Position numbers and translations under genes: made by a program. DNA of 64,000 nt from Prostheceraeus crozeri (taxonomy: Eukaryota > Platyhelminthes > Polycladida > Euryleptidae): the NCBI GenBank assembly GCA_907163375.1, contig CAJQUW010000906.1, positions 334,144-398,143 on the forward strand, written 5' to 3'. Of the stretch, positions 1 through 12,265 are shown piece after piece (the first letter of the stretch is position 1; the number at the start of each line of letters is the position of its first letter). The notes under the pieces were generated by a model. That model was not told the DNA's origin. It searched no databases and saw nothing but the letters and a program-made list of their open reading frames with translations.

Positions 1-60
1 TAGAAGTCCTTAGTTAACATAAATCTTGATTCTCACATACTTTTACCTTGAAAAGTTTAA

Positions 61-266
61 AGTGTGTAAAGTCACCCCAACATATGGGGTGACTTTACAC
101 ACTTTTAAATTAAAAAAAATATGTATTCCGAATTTTGAATTTTATCATTATTATCATCTATTCAATGTTTATACCTGTAAGTTCAATTTATCAAAATTTG
201 AGTAAAATTCTTAAAAATTTCTAGAAAATACAATTGAAAGACTGAAAAAACTGTGTAAAGTCACCC
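61..266. repeat. Inverted-repeat (MITE-like) motif set
   Basis: The motif GTGTAAAGTCACCC occurs at about 64-77, in inverted form at about 85-101, and again at about 252-265. The first two copies make a near-perfect 18-bp hairpin with a 7-base loop at 61-104. The inverted pair 85-101 and 251-265 could be the ends of a ~180-bp MITE, with the first copy the end of a neighbouring one. I see no convincing target-site duplication, so the assignment is tentative. Confidence 0.4.
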
Positions 267-1901
267 TGTTCTACGGTATCCGGATCGCTCTTTGACCTAT
301 TTGGTTTGGGTCGCCCGGATAATCGAAGATGCACTGCATATGAAGTAGTGTACTCTCTATTTTATGACATATTTCATAACTACAGATTGGTGAAGTAACA
401 TGTAAAAACCGAGCGTCAATTAAGCGTAACAGCACTTTTTTAGGGGTTTACTTGAATAATGATAACTTACCGTTGTGCGTATGTTGAATTGAAATTGAAA
501 GAACAGGGGATTAGGAGAGATTGAGCTAGACTTCGAGAACCGTGCCACCTCGGAATCAACTGAAAGAAATCAGTACATTTATGTTTGATTCAGTGCATGT
601 ACTTTAATAATGATAACCTACCGTCGTGACTATGTTGACTTGAAATCGAATGGTAAAATTCAGCCGAAATAAGACGAGATATGGAGCCGAATAGAATCAG
701 AGAATGGGTACCACTTTGAATAACCGAATTGAACCGACGTGTGGTTAAGACGAGAGATTCGTAGGAGAACTTCGTAGGAGAATTTGAACATACCGAGCTC
801 AACTTGAACATACTCCCATCAACTGCTTTACAATCCTGAAATCATTTACGTCAACGCTTCGGAGCAGTAGATATACAGATTTATCAACATGTCAATAAAC
901 TAGTAGAAAATACTCTTTTTATCTATCTTTTATCAATTTTACAATATGTAGTCGATCTTATATTTCGTCATACAATTTAACGCTATCAAATCTTACAGAA
1001 AATTACGCTTAACTTTCAGTTCCGTTCAATATTGGAGCAAGATCAATAGACAGCATTTATTAAACAGTTCGAAATCCAGCTACCGGTATATCCATCATCA
1101 GAGAATACCTCATACCCAACTTGATGAATACACGTCATGAGCAAATATGAGGAGATATCTGCCTCAGACCGTAGTATATAATCCGATGTGTGGATATGAC
1201 CAGTGTACCCTTCAGACTGTCCGTCAGAGACGAAACGCGTCGGGTCACTTTTTTTATTTTATTCAATAAAAAGTAGTAACTATCACGGAGTGAATCTTTT
1301 GTCTCAACGCAACTATTGTGTTTCATCACGGAACTCTCAGAGAGTCGAATGACTTCCAACTTTATCTGAGGCTTGGCCTGAGCCTCACTTGAAGCTCTCA
1401 GGGTCGTTCAGACTAGAGACAAACTTCTTCGTGGAGTTCATCTCGCAGACCTCGCTCAGATCGTTCAGGCAAGCTTGTCTCAGGACCTGTTCACACTATC
1501 TCTCGGCAAACGTGCCGAGTCGCCCCAAACAAAATGACGGCTGACGGAGTTGGTGGGTCTCAGCAAGTAATTTGTCACAACTTCTGTTTGATTGACGTTT
1601 AAAACCGACGACGACGACTCCAATTCTGCGGTTTAATTGGATAGTGGCTGAAGTCTCAGATCTCGGCTCTCATGTCTGAACCTACCTTAATGACGATGTC
1701 ATCAATTCTGAAGTTTATTTTAATATTTATTAGCATTTCATTGAGTGCTACAGCTCCATCATCATTGTGTCTTTTCTGTGAACTGACAACTATTCAGAAA
1801 TTATTCCGTCCGACTGAAACCGGCACTTTATATAGGTCTATTACAACAGATGGAATAATAAATCTAATAAAAGGGAGCAATAGAAAAATATTTCAACTTA
1901 C
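267..1901. other. Unassigned DNA with one imperfect direct repeat
   Basis: No gene is recognised. A ~55-bp imperfect direct repeat (AATAATGATAACYTACCGT followed by a similar tail) lies at about 452-505 and 602-655, a spacing of 150 bp. The stretch 1360-1560 is richer in GC and in the words CTCAGG and GTTCAG, but it has no readable protein. A 97-codon open frame at 1672-1965 lacks protein-like composition and runs antisense to a better exon candidate, so it is not called. Confidence 0.4.
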
Positions 1902-2041
1902 TTCATCATCAAAACTTTTCAAATGCACTGGAAGATCAGCGATCCTTATCTTGTTCATTTTATGATTCATTCTTCTCTCCATTAGCTCAAGCCTCTTGAA
2001 CATGTCGGTATGATTCACCTGCATTGCTTCATGTAAGTCGT
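1902..2041 (-). CDS. Exon of unrecognised host gene (coiled-coil-like)
   Basis: On the minus strand a pyrimidine-rich acceptor (CTTTCAG) ends at 2042 and a strong donor (GTAAGT) starts at 1901, bounding a 140-base exon. It reads open for 46 codons and ends in phase 0. Charged and heptad-like residues (FKRLELMERRMNHKMNKI) suggest a short coiled coil, followed by ADLPVHLKSFDDE. The exon at 2103-2180 leaves one base that pairs with the two first bases here to complete a codon, so the two exons are phase compatible. I do not recognise the family. A host gene is more likely than a transposon gene, but I cannot prove it. Confidence 0.45.
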
Positions 2042-2102
2042 CTGAAAGTAAGTACGACAAATATTAATTAATAGCATTTAGTGAAGGTCGATATAATCTT
2101 AC

Positions 2103-2180
2103 TGATTTTTTTCATGATAGTTGTTTGGTTCTGGTCCTCAAACCTCTGGTCAGATGAGTTCTGCAATTGCGTCTGAGAAG
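2103..2180 (-). CDS. Exon of the same unrecognised host gene
   Basis: This 78-base minus-strand exon lies between an acceptor (GCTTTTCAG, ending at 2181) and a donor (GTAAGATT, starting at 2102). It encodes about 25 residues rich in Gln, Asn, Asp and Thr, including RFEDQNQTTIMKKI, and stays open in the one frame that joins correctly to the next exon at 1902-2041 across a 61-base intron. It needs one base from an upstream exon. The exon at 4939-5196 ends in phase 0, so at least one further exon is missing between them. Confidence 0.45.
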
Positions 2181-4938
2181 CTGAAAAGCATCATTCACCA
2201 TCAAGGTTGAATTTAGTAATTCACAATGGAATACTATTCACACTTAATTGATATAATCAGGGATGCAAAGACTACGATTGTTAAAAGTGTTCCTTATATT
2301 AGAGGAAATAGGGTAGGTTTAGCTGAGATAGGTGAAATTCACAGCTAATAACTCCTTAAAATGGTTGTTTAAAAATATCTAGTTCAATGATAATAATTCA
2401 AACCATGATATGTAACGTAAAGAAATAGTGAAACTCTACTCCGAACTCAACTCTATGAAAATGATAACAAGATAAAAAATAAAATATGCCTGTATGGCCA
2501 TGGAAACAGTCGAGTCAAAAGTGAGACAATTGAACGTTAATGACACACTTCAACATTTCCTTCCCCAATTTTAAAAAAAATGTTGCAACCCAAAATCATT
2601 CATAACATAGTAAGTCCTCATTTATTGGCACTCTGGCCATTTCTCCTTTAACAAGTTCGGTGAAGGATATCATTCAGTTGACTTGGTACGTTTTAAATAA
2701 TCTTCACTACATATTACTTATCTGTTGGATTTGTTAAATAACAGTAAAGCATGAGAAAAATGTATCTTTATATGTTACCCATCACGAGTATGAGTATTTA
2801 TTAAAAATGATGCATATTCAATACTATGGATCGTAGGACCTGTAGAAGAACCGCAACTATGGTAAGTTTGTTCAGTGCTAAGCAATGAAACTGTAAAATT
2901 TCGATAAGTTGTCGGAGCCATATTCGTGAGAGATAAAGAAATTTCTATCGAAACAATAGGATGTATCGTTGGTTGGTTTATATAATTATACTACACAGGC
3001 ATTTATGTACAAATGTCAATGTGGAAGGTTTAACGACATTACTGTTAAATTCATTTTCTGTCTTAAACGGGATGACAAGAAAAGTAACACCAGTCATACC
3101 AAAACTCTCTATTTCTGTTGTTATTCTAGACGAATGCCTAGACCCAAGGAAATTTCTATCCTATTTACGAAAATCAGGCCTAGTCCCTCGTCGGTAGTAT
3201 TCCTTCATCTGCATGGAATTGTATAAAAATTACCATACAACCAAATAATTTATAAAAACCATGTAAACCGTAATGGTAAAAGTCTGTACTACATACAGGA
3301 AGAAACCCTATCTCTTTGTTATTGAGAAAAGAAAATAGCGGAGTGTGATCAGGATAACTGGTCATGAGTGATAGGCATGTAAGATCTCCCGTGAGATCTG
3401 TATACCATTCCTAAGCTGCACTTCACTTACCATTATAAATCTACGCCTGTAATAATTGGGACTAGTTACTACTATTTAGCCAACGAGAAAAAAACCGAAA
3501 ATCCGTTTTTTCCGGAAAAGTAAGTAAAGCCCTGTAGAGCGTATTTGGAAATACCAGAGTAAAATATATTGACCAACTCTCTGAAGTGGCTTCAGGAGAC
3601 TAAAATTTGCAAATGATAGTGTAGACTTTTTTTGGTCATTTTTTGCAAATTTTGCTTGTATTACTCACAAAGATGACTGACCTCAAAATTCTTTTACACG
3701 ATTGAATTCTCTGATAAATTGCCTTACAATACATACCAGTTGAATTGAAATCGGATAAATACTTAAGTGGCGAGGTCGTGATTTTCTTCCCACAAACTTC
3801 GTTCATGATTTTTTTTCGACAGATTACCTTTAAGCTATAACGTCGTAATACTATCCACGTATGTCGAATTTAACTATGCAGTTGCAAAATCGGATATTTT
3901 TACCTGTAAGCATACTTGATGTTGTAAAAACAAAATTAGACCCGAATTACCCAAGCCCATTCGACACTTCTGCAAGTTTTACTGTTTTCATGCCCAAACT
4001 TAAAACACTCAAAATGAATTTTCTAATATTAACTTATAAATTTCTTAAGTAGGCCTACATACACAGAACGTACATTTGAGGGTAAAAGGAATTTGCAACA
4101 TTTAATTGAAAATTTATTAAGGTCATAAGAAAAAAGTAGCCGTATTCGACCCAACCCCCCCCCCCTAAAACAGTAAAATAACCCCATTGCAGATTGTATT
4201 ATCGATTTGCTTCGGAAAGTTTGTTTTTCTTTAAGGCGTTTGCACTCGAAAAAAATCATTGCAAGTACATTTTTCTATCAGAACAGGCCATTCCAAAACT
4301 TGTTGGTACACCTTACCAGACAGACGGCTAGATTTAAATGTCTTGAAATGTTTAAGATACGTACACTTGCCTGGAAGCATTACAAAAAATACTCGATCTT
4401 GATTTTAATTGGAAACTTGACATACACCGGGATCATTCGATCAGAATAATCACAATTTCTAACTTTTTATTTATCACAGCTTCAAGAAAAAATGAAATTT
4501 AGAAATAAAAACCGTTTTATAATTTTGGCCATGCAATGTAGTTTCTCGCAGATGTTGCAGTTCTTTCGAATTCTCAGTAGATATGGAGAAACATATAAGT
4601 ATTACGAAATATTAGTGACACCGGAGTTTCCCGGAGCTACCAGTTTTACTGAAAATCCGTGCGAAACATTCATGACTAAAAAAAAGCAATGTACAGGGGA
4701 GTGTCTATCGACACGTATAAAATCGTATCGGTAGCGTAATTTGATTATGTATGCCCTAGACTAAATTTTACTCTTGTCCGAGTTAAGTTTTATTGCTGTA
4801 TACACGATGGTTCGTTTAATGAAGATTCTAGTAACCTCTAAACATTTTTTGAATGATATACCTCTAAACATTTTCTGAATGATATTTCAGCTAAAACTTA
4901 TAGATTGAGTTCTTCTTAAACCAAACGTAGTTACTTAC
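2181..4938. other. Unassigned, probably intronic DNA
   Basis: This lies between the minus-strand exon candidates at 2103-2180 and 4939-5196. It is AT-rich, with short open frames of no protein character (for example 2961-3226, 4207-4449 and 4492-4734). It has an 11-base poly-C run near 4152 and no element ends that I can recognise. Confidence 0.35.
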
Positions 4939-5196
4939 TTTTTTCAGCTTCAACTTTTCTGCTTTTGACAGCGGCAAAAACCTTGAATTGAAATTTATGA
5001 TGGAGTATTTCTCATCATTAATTGATTTTCCATAAAGGAAACTGAAATAAATATTGGAATGATCTGTGGGGATGAGGCATCTAGATTCTGCAGGTGTTCT
5101 TTTTCGTCGCGATGTCGCCAGCATCATGGGGGAAACGACTTGAGTTGAGTTGCTCTCCACCATAAATTTTCTTCTCCTCTTTTGATCCGAACATTG
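4939..5196 (-). CDS. Exon of unrecognised host gene (basic N-part)
   Basis: The minus-strand acceptor (TTTTTTTTCAACTGCAG, ending at 5197) and donor (AAA|GTAAGTAAC, starting at 4938) bound an exon of 258 bases, exactly 86 open codons in phase 0. It starts with a basic run (DQKRRRKF), has a second basic patch (TSRRKRTP) and ends FLPLSKAEKLKLKK. The two basic clusters could be nuclear-localisation signals. It sits upstream, in transcription order, of the exons at 2103-2180 and 1902-2041 and may belong to the same gene. No domain is recognised. Confidence 0.4.
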
Positions 5197-6559
5197 CTGC
5201 AGTTGAAAAAAAATAGCACCGCTGCGTAGGAAGTCAATATCCTCAAAATGTTTAAGAGATTCTTTTATATTCCACCATTCACAAATCTCCCATAAACACC
5301 AGAGACAGTCAGCTTAATTTCAGTGACGTGTAACGGATATGACGAAGGCAACGAAATTTTCCGTTGATTTAGTTTTAAACAAGAATGGGCGAATCTTTCA
5401 TTAAAACAAATAAAAATTTTTAATTTTCAGTTTTTTTTGTTTATGAATAAACCCATAGAGTATATTTATATAGGTACTCTATGGTTTAACTTATTGAGTA
5501 AGACTCATAGAAATTATATAGACTTACCATAAAATTAAGCACCGAAGTGTTAAAATAAATAAAAAGTGATGTTATTATATCACTGTGGGCATATAGTAAA
5601 AAACTTTAGCACATGTACTCTGTCATGTTTGATGTTTGATTGCTGTTATCAACTTTCGTCCATTTTAAGATGTGTTAGAAATACAAGCAGGGATAACGGA
5701 ATAATAAATTTCCCGGAATTGGGCACTGGTGGACACTACTATGCCCTGACGCCTTGATGGTGACCTGCAGAGCATGTCGAGAAACCAAATAATCATAAAA
5801 TAATACAATTCCAAACGCGGATATTAAGTAAGTATTAAGTTCATGATTTATTTCCATGGAAGAAGGGGCCTAACAATAAATATTTTGTTTCATTGTTGAT
5901 GGGTGCTGAAGTATGAGTGATTATTATTTTTTGTTTTAGTTCTCAACCTCTAACAAATATTTCAAGTTCCTGGATACCGAAATCAGCTGTTCACATGCTC
6001 ACACAGCATCAACGCATGTTCGTGATAAAGTGATGTCCCTGTCTATTGCGTAGTTGCGTAGTTCATCATACAATCAAATGAAAAAATATAGAAGTTAATT
6101 GGTTAAAGGCTTAATAGAAATTCCTGAAAACGCGCACGCACTTAGCAGATGACAATAAGAGGTTCAAATGCTCGCTACCGAATTCAGAGATTATTCTCAG
6201 TGACTGAAACCATATATGCGGCGTCAAAATTATCCAACTTGTGAAAATTTTAGATCAATAGTACATTGACGAGAAGTGTTTGTAATTCGCAAAACTTCCG
6301 CATTTGAAAGAATCAAATCTGCGACTATTGGAATGGAATGGTCAACATACGACGGATTTCCCTTTTCACGTTATACAAATTTATCTTGCTTTTCGCCCAT
6401 ATAATACATTCTACTGCTGTGCTAACTTTTCCAGCTGTTTTTCCCTTCTTAGTCAAATAAATTCTTATAAAAAATTTTCTATTTTAATGGGTGAAATTAC
6501 AATTGAAATTTTTCTCTGTAAACAAATATTTCTTTTTGGATGGATTGCAGTACGGTGAA
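5197..6559. other. Unassigned DNA
   Basis: No gene is recognised. A hairpin (CCATAGAGTA paired with TACTCTATGG, plus flanking AAAC/GTTT) lies at about 5446-5492. Short open frames at 5566-5757 and 6304-6558 have no protein-like signal. Confidence 0.35.
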
Positions 6560-7310
6560 GAAATCATACACGTGGTAACAAAAAGTCTTTTCGTCAATAT
6601 CCGATCTTAACGTTTGAGAATAGGCTGTTTCTCTTTGATGACTTTCATTGCATCTTATATCATTCTCTCCAAAGACAATGGATATCTATCATATGCATTC
6701 TTTTAACAACGGATCACTGATCATCGATCTTTTTACCGTCCATCAAATATAAATTCAAAAACGCTGACAAAGTTTTGACATAGAGATGTAAAATTGTGTT
6801 AGCACTTTTTCTTATTTGCTTAGGGCCTATAAGTCATTAATGAATTTTCACGAGAGATTATGCCTTTTTATAATATCTATTTTCAGTGATTTATCCATGA
6901 GTCACTGATCATTGATGTTTTAACCATTAAAGATACCTATTTGAAAATAACTAACTCATAGTTGTAAGAGTGTTTCAGCACTGAATTTTGATTACGCCTA
7001 ATAAAACTTTCACGAGAAATCATGCCCTTTTTCAAAATATCTTTGTCACTGGAATTATCTTTGGTCACTGGAATTATCCAAGACTCATTGATAATGGATG
7101 ATTTAACCATGGCAAATGTGATTGAAAAATTAATTCGAATAAAAACATACAAACTGTATTCAAAAAAGTTTATTCATACTTCTTAACCATGTTTCAAGAA
7201 TTATTTATCAATATATGTCACTGAATATTATTTTTCTTGCGAGTTTCTTAATTTTTTTTATATAATAATTATCCAGATTTCATGGATCATGTATAATTAT
7301 CCATGGACCG
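6560..7310. repeat. Degenerate ~190-bp tandem repeat
   Basis: Related blocks recur with a spacing of about 180-195 bp. Each contains a version of TCACTGATCATYGAT, then TTTTAACCAT, then CACGAGARATYATGCC, then TCAGTGATTTATCCA. Starts are seen near 6715, 6902 and 7083, and weaker matches run on both sides. The copies have drifted strongly from each other, so this is an old satellite-like array. It ends just before the large inverted repeat. Confidence 0.5.
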
Positions 7311-7320
7311 GCAACTAGGG

Positions 7321-8613
7321 TAGACGTGTTTACTTGCTTCTGCTCGTGAATATCAATGTCGATCGTGATTTGTGGATCTGACTGTGACAGTCAGTCATTA
7401 GTTCTACTGTTACAAGTAAACAGTTAACATCTTGTAAATATTATTCATTTTTTCTTCAACAGGTCGTCTACGCTAACCCAAAGGATTTTCAGAAACCGTC
7501 AACGATGTGTCTTAGTGTTGGTCAGTGCAATGAATCAAATTTCAAAGCTGTTCAATGAGCAGAAGATTGTGGATTAATCAGCTGGAAAATGAAGTGCACT
7601 TCTCTTCTGTTTCACTTCAGTGTCCTGAAGTCTTCAATATAGTGGAAATTAGTGTAACTCGTTGTGCAGAACGAGTTTCAGCATGATATGGCAATTTTGG
7701 TGAATTGTGATATTCCTGTGTATGATAGTGGTATGTAGACTGGGACAGTGTCACGACTTTGTTGACATACTATGTTTTGGTAAAGTTGGACAAATTGTAT
7801 CTTTCATGTGAAAATCAGTCTGTTTTTGAAACTTGTCAGTGTTGTGAATTCCTATATGAATAAAATGTGAAGTTAATGACTTGCTCTTATAATGTACTAA
7901 GTGTATGGAAGGTAGTAGGCGAATGGGCAAGGCAAGGGAAGCGCAAATCCAATAACAGTTAAATTTGTGTTTGAATATGCAATCGGCTAGTGTTAGGGTA
8001 AGGTTTGGCGAACGGGCTAGTTTCCAGGAATGAGGGCTTCGAATCTGGATTGTAGGTGAATAGAGGATCAATGCGAGTATAAGTTTGCCTAGGTTTCGGT
8101 GTTGGGTCGTGTCTTAAGAAAGAGTTGAAGTTTCGCAAAGATGACTTGTATATTTCATGCGCATAGGCCTGCATGTCATAGTGGTGGTAGTTGGCATGTG
8201 TCAGGTAAGTTTGCATAGGTGATAGAGCATGCTCATATTACCCACAAGCATTGCTAGGAATGTTTGACAACAGATTAGGACAGTAGAAATATGCTACGAA
8301 GGAGGCATGGTTATGGCTATAGGCCGTTTGCAGTTGAACATAAATTTTAGTAATGAGTTGTATTGTAAGTGATGGATAAGCGCTAGGACTTCATGGAGGG
8401 AAGACACTGAAGAGGTCTAAATATGTCCTTAAAAACTGTGACAGTCACGGAACTAAGTTATGCAAATTACATGTACATGCAATTGTTATGCAGGCCTATA
8501 CCCACATAGCTACATGTGCCAATTGCAGCATGTAAGAGGGGGCGCGTGAATTCAGCAGGAATGGATTGAGGAAGGAATTCTAGTTGGCATATGCACGAAA
8601 AGATCCCGAGAGG
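7321..8613 (+). repeat. Left arm of a large inverted repeat (1,293 bp)
   Basis: This segment is the reverse complement of 10036-11328. Both arms are exactly 1,293 bp and every stretch I compared by eye matched without gaps. The outer end reads TAGACGTGTTTACTTGC and the inner end ...CCCGAGAGG. A 106-codon frame (7751-8071, minus) occurs identically in both arms but has no recognisable domain. The flanks on the outer sides share only CTAG in slightly different register, so no clear target duplication is visible. Confidence 0.85.
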
Positions 8614-10035
8614 AAAAAAGTTGGCTGTCAAGTTATATCAATTGTTGTAGAAATGTAAGCCACGAATTTCAATTGGATAGAGTTTCGACCTACACCTTTT
8701 CCATCCCCGGAATTCAACTGTGAAATTCAACAACTGCAATCTCAGATCAAAAATAGAAATATGAACTATTCAATTCAAATAATGCAAAATCTCAGAATAT
8801 CTTTCTTTTTTTTCAGTTCAACATCTCAAATCAATTGACGCAGTTTTGAATAAAACAAATTCAAGTTTCTTTGGAATGATGGGTTACGTCCAACTGATTC
8901 ACTATGATATCTTAATGAACATTCGTTCATTTAATAAGGCCAAGGTTTATGGCTCAATTAATTATATTCTTTCTGGCTCCGCCTGAGTTGTGAAAGAATG
9001 CTTATAATTATTGCATTTTTAAGTATAATAATCATTATTTGACATAATTTCAAAATAAAACTGTTAATACATTAGTTAAATATATTATTTTTATGCATTT
9101 GATATGCGAGACATGTAAATGTATTTAAACTTAGCTTGTTGGGGGTGTGCACACAGCGTGTTTATTTTTTAAAGAATTCGTATTGTTCAACACCTAAATG
9201 AGTTCAAGTCACCTGCAAGCGCTCACATTTCGATATATTGCTCATTTGGAACAAGCGGTGGACTGTACCACGTGTTATGTCTGATGAATGCTAATTCCTC
9301 AAAGTATATCTTCTAGGTATATCTTCATATCTAAATATTTCTTCAAAATATATCTTCTCCGCATGACACCATCATACACTAGGTGACATGCCACGCGTAA
9401 TTACGGAACACCCCAAACATCCGTGGTTAAGGGCATTCCATTCTTCTACCCGCGTACATACGCGCTGCACTAAGAGTCAGAAATCACTTGATCTGATGCT
9501 GTTAAAACATGGGAAATGTTTATGAATACGCGCGGGCGAGCGTTTATAGTTTGCGCGTCGTCCACGGTTGTCTGCGCTGCCGCTTGAACCACGGATGAAC
9601 CGCTAAGCATGTTCTGTCTTCCCTGAGCATGAAATTGAGGTCCTATCACATTGTTTAGCCTCTGATACATGCAGACACATGAGACGCAAAGTCTATGTAA
9701 CAGGACTGCCAACTATACTAACTTATATTGCAGCAATATCCCGCATAGCCACGGATGTTTGGGGTCATAATTACGCGTGGTTCACACGTGAATTACGCGT
9801 GATTGAGTGTGGCATGTCACCTATTGTACTAGGCTCCAACGGTTTATTCAATGTGTTTAGGCTGGACACTATTTGAGATTTTTAGATGTTGATCAATAAA
9901 TTCCAAGACACCTGGCGTAAAATTGACTTGACTATGTTCGCATGGCGTCTGAGTTATCATCAACTTGCGGGTAATGAATTGGAACACAACGGAATGTTCA
10001 GCAATTCACGGAATGTCCAACTGCATTTCAATTTG
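8614..10035. other. Centre of the large inverted repeat
   Basis: This is 1,422 bp of DNA between the two arms. It holds the 440-bp MITE at 9382-9821. The rest is AT-rich with no recognised gene. An 80-codon minus frame at 9470-9712, inside the MITE, is probably incidental. Confidence 0.5.
9382..9821. mobile_element. MITE with TA target duplication (Tc1/mariner-type guess)
   Basis: The element starts GGTGACATGCCA and ends TGGCATGTCACC, and both sides are flanked by TA (9380-9381 and 9822-9823). The homology between the ends extends inward: CACGCGTAATTA and CCCCAAACATCCGTGG near the left end reappear inverted near 9750-9800, with extra repeated bases on the right. The 440-bp length, TA duplication and lack of a transposase fit a non-autonomous Tc1/mariner-type element. 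Confidence 0.6.
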
Positions 10036-11328
10036 CCTCTCGGGATCTTTTCGTGCATATGCCAACTAGAATTCCTTCCTCAATCCATTCCTGCTGAATT
10101 CACGCGCCCCCTCTTACATGCTGCAATTGGCACATGTAGCTATGTGGGTATAGGCCTGCATAACAATTGCATGTACATGTAATTTGCATAACTTAGTTCC
10201 GTGACTGTCACAGTTTTTAAGGACATATTTAGACCTCTTCAGTGTCTTCCCTCCATGAAGTCCTAGCGCTTATCCATCACTTACAATACAACTCATTACT
10301 AAAATTTATGTTCAACTGCAAACGGCCTATAGCCATAACCATGCCTCCTTCGTAGCATATTTCTACTGTCCTAATCTGTTGTCAAACATTCCTAGCAATG
10401 CTTGTGGGTAATATGAGCATGCTCTATCACCTATGCAAACTTACCTGACACATGCCAACTACCACCACTATGACATGCAGGCCTATGCGCATGAAATATA
10501 CAAGTCATCTTTGCGAAACTTCAACTCTTTCTTAAGACACGACCCAACACCGAAACCTAGGCAAACTTATACTCGCATTGATCCTCTATTCACCTACAAT
10601 CCAGATTCGAAGCCCTCATTCCTGGAAACTAGCCCGTTCGCCAAACCTTACCCTAACACTAGCCGATTGCATATTCAAACACAAATTTAACTGTTATTGG
10701 ATTTGCGCTTCCCTTGCCTTGCCCATTCGCCTACTACCTTCCATACACTTAGTACATTATAAGAGCAAGTCATTAACTTCACATTTTATTCATATAGGAA
10801 TTCACAACACTGACAAGTTTCAAAAACAGACTGATTTTCACATGAAAGATACAATTTGTCCAACTTTACCAAAACATAGTATGTCAACAAAGTCGTGACA
10901 CTGTCCCAGTCTACATACCACTATCATACACAGGAATATCACAATTCACCAAAATTGCCATATCATGCTGAAACTCGTTCTGCACAACGAGTTACACTAA
11001 TTTCCACTATATTGAAGACTTCAGGACACTGAAGTGAAACAGAAGAGAAGTGCACTTCATTTTCCAGCTGATTAATCCACAATCTTCTGCTCATTGAACA
11101 GCTTTGAAATTTGATTCATTGCACTGACCAACACTAAGACACATCGTTGACGGTTTCTGAAAATCCTTTGGGTTAGCGTAGACGACCTGTTGAAGAAAAA
11201 ATGAATAATATTTACAAGATGTTAACTGTTTACTTGTAACAGTAGAACTAATGACTGACTGTCACAGTCAGATCCACAAATCACGATCGACATTGATATT
11301 CACGAGCAGAAGCAAGTAAACACGTCTA
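10036..11328 (-). repeat. Right arm of the large inverted repeat (1,293 bp)
   Basis: This is the reverse complement of 7321-8613. The matching 106-codon frame lies at 10578-10898 on the plus strand. The arm ends GTAAACACGTCTA, followed by GCTAGATC. Equal arm length and near identity point to a recent origin (or ongoing gene conversion), by a foldback-type transposon with very long inverted ends or by an inverted duplication. Confidence 0.85.
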
Positions 11329-12029
11329 GCTAGATCACGTATTTTCTGCGAAATGAAATTGGGTCATTGTTGACTGTGTCTTACATAGAAAATGAAAATG
11401 ATCACGTTCCTGATCCATTGACGCATTCATGGGTTGTAAATAGTTTTGTCTCAGATTCCTGCTCCTTACCAGGCCACTGTGGCGCGGTTATTCCGACGCA
11501 AAAAATTCGCAAGAATTTATGCGTGCGAATAACGATTTCCTTCGTTTCTCACCATCGGCATGCTGATATTTGATTTTATTTTTTTACAAGAATTTATACA
11601 TTCTCATACGATGATGAAAATCATCCCAGCAGCCATTTATAATGCACATACAGATACTTAAACAAATCAATCAAACTACCCTGGATGAATTAAAGAGCAA
11701 GGTTTCGATGTCTCCTTAGTCAATGAATACATGCAATCATGGAAACACGAAATAAATAAATATTATAATCAATTTATCATTCAATCCAATTAATCTTTTA
11801 TATCTCAGAGATGAAGCAAAAACTGTTGCGCACGAATCTCCAACAGCGTCAATCGTCATCAGGCAGTGATCGAACTAGATAATAAAAGGAATAGCCTTCT
11901 AGACGTTTTACCTTTCGTTTTCAGCACGATGTAAATATATGGCCCATTGTACATGCGTTGGCATTCTGAGTTCATTGTGGAGTTGCACTTTAACCATACA
12001 CTTTAACGAGGAAGTTATGAACCACGAAG
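11329..12029. other. Unassigned DNA
   Basis: AT-rich. The short frame at 11367-11573 does not look like a protein. Nothing else is seen. Confidence 0.35.
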
Positions 12030-12265
12030 GATATATTGCAGACCAAAATACATTTGACTTGGAGTGGAACAGGATGAAGACAGCTTGGTGCTGAAAAAGA
12101 GTGTGGTCGCAGCAAAGGCTGGGCAGGCATAAGAGAGACCTGATGGTGGAATTCGGAAGTGGAAAGCGCTGACAAAGAAAAGAAGTTGCGCTTCAAGCAA
12201 TGGCAGCAAAGCAAGTGTGAGGCAACTAAAGTTCTCTATAAAAATGTAAAAAGATAAAGTATCAC
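12030..12265 (+). mobile_element. RTE-type LINE fragment (between endonuclease and RT)
   Basis: One plus-strand frame starting with TGGTGGAATTC near 12141 reads WWNSEVE, then KEKKLRFKQW, then QQSKCEATKVLYKN. This is the characteristic linker that follows the endonuclease domain in RTE-clade LINEs (WWNEEV...KRKAFKKW...). The preceding bases give LKKSVVAAKAG in an adjacent frame, interrupted by a stop. Only this scrap is recognisable. It is short and decayed, with no ends visible. A second RTE copy is at 25362-31430. Confidence 0.65.

Noticed and set aside
1672-1965. 97-codon plus-strand frame as a gene
   Set aside because: Low-quality composition, and it overlaps a better-supported minus-strand exon.
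9470-9712. 80-codon minus frame inside the MITE
   Set aside because: No domain, and its position inside a non-coding element makes it incidental.
7751-10898. Identical 85- and 106-codon frames in both inverted-repeat arms
   Set aside because: They are identical only because the arms are identical. The composition is not protein-like and no domain is recognised.
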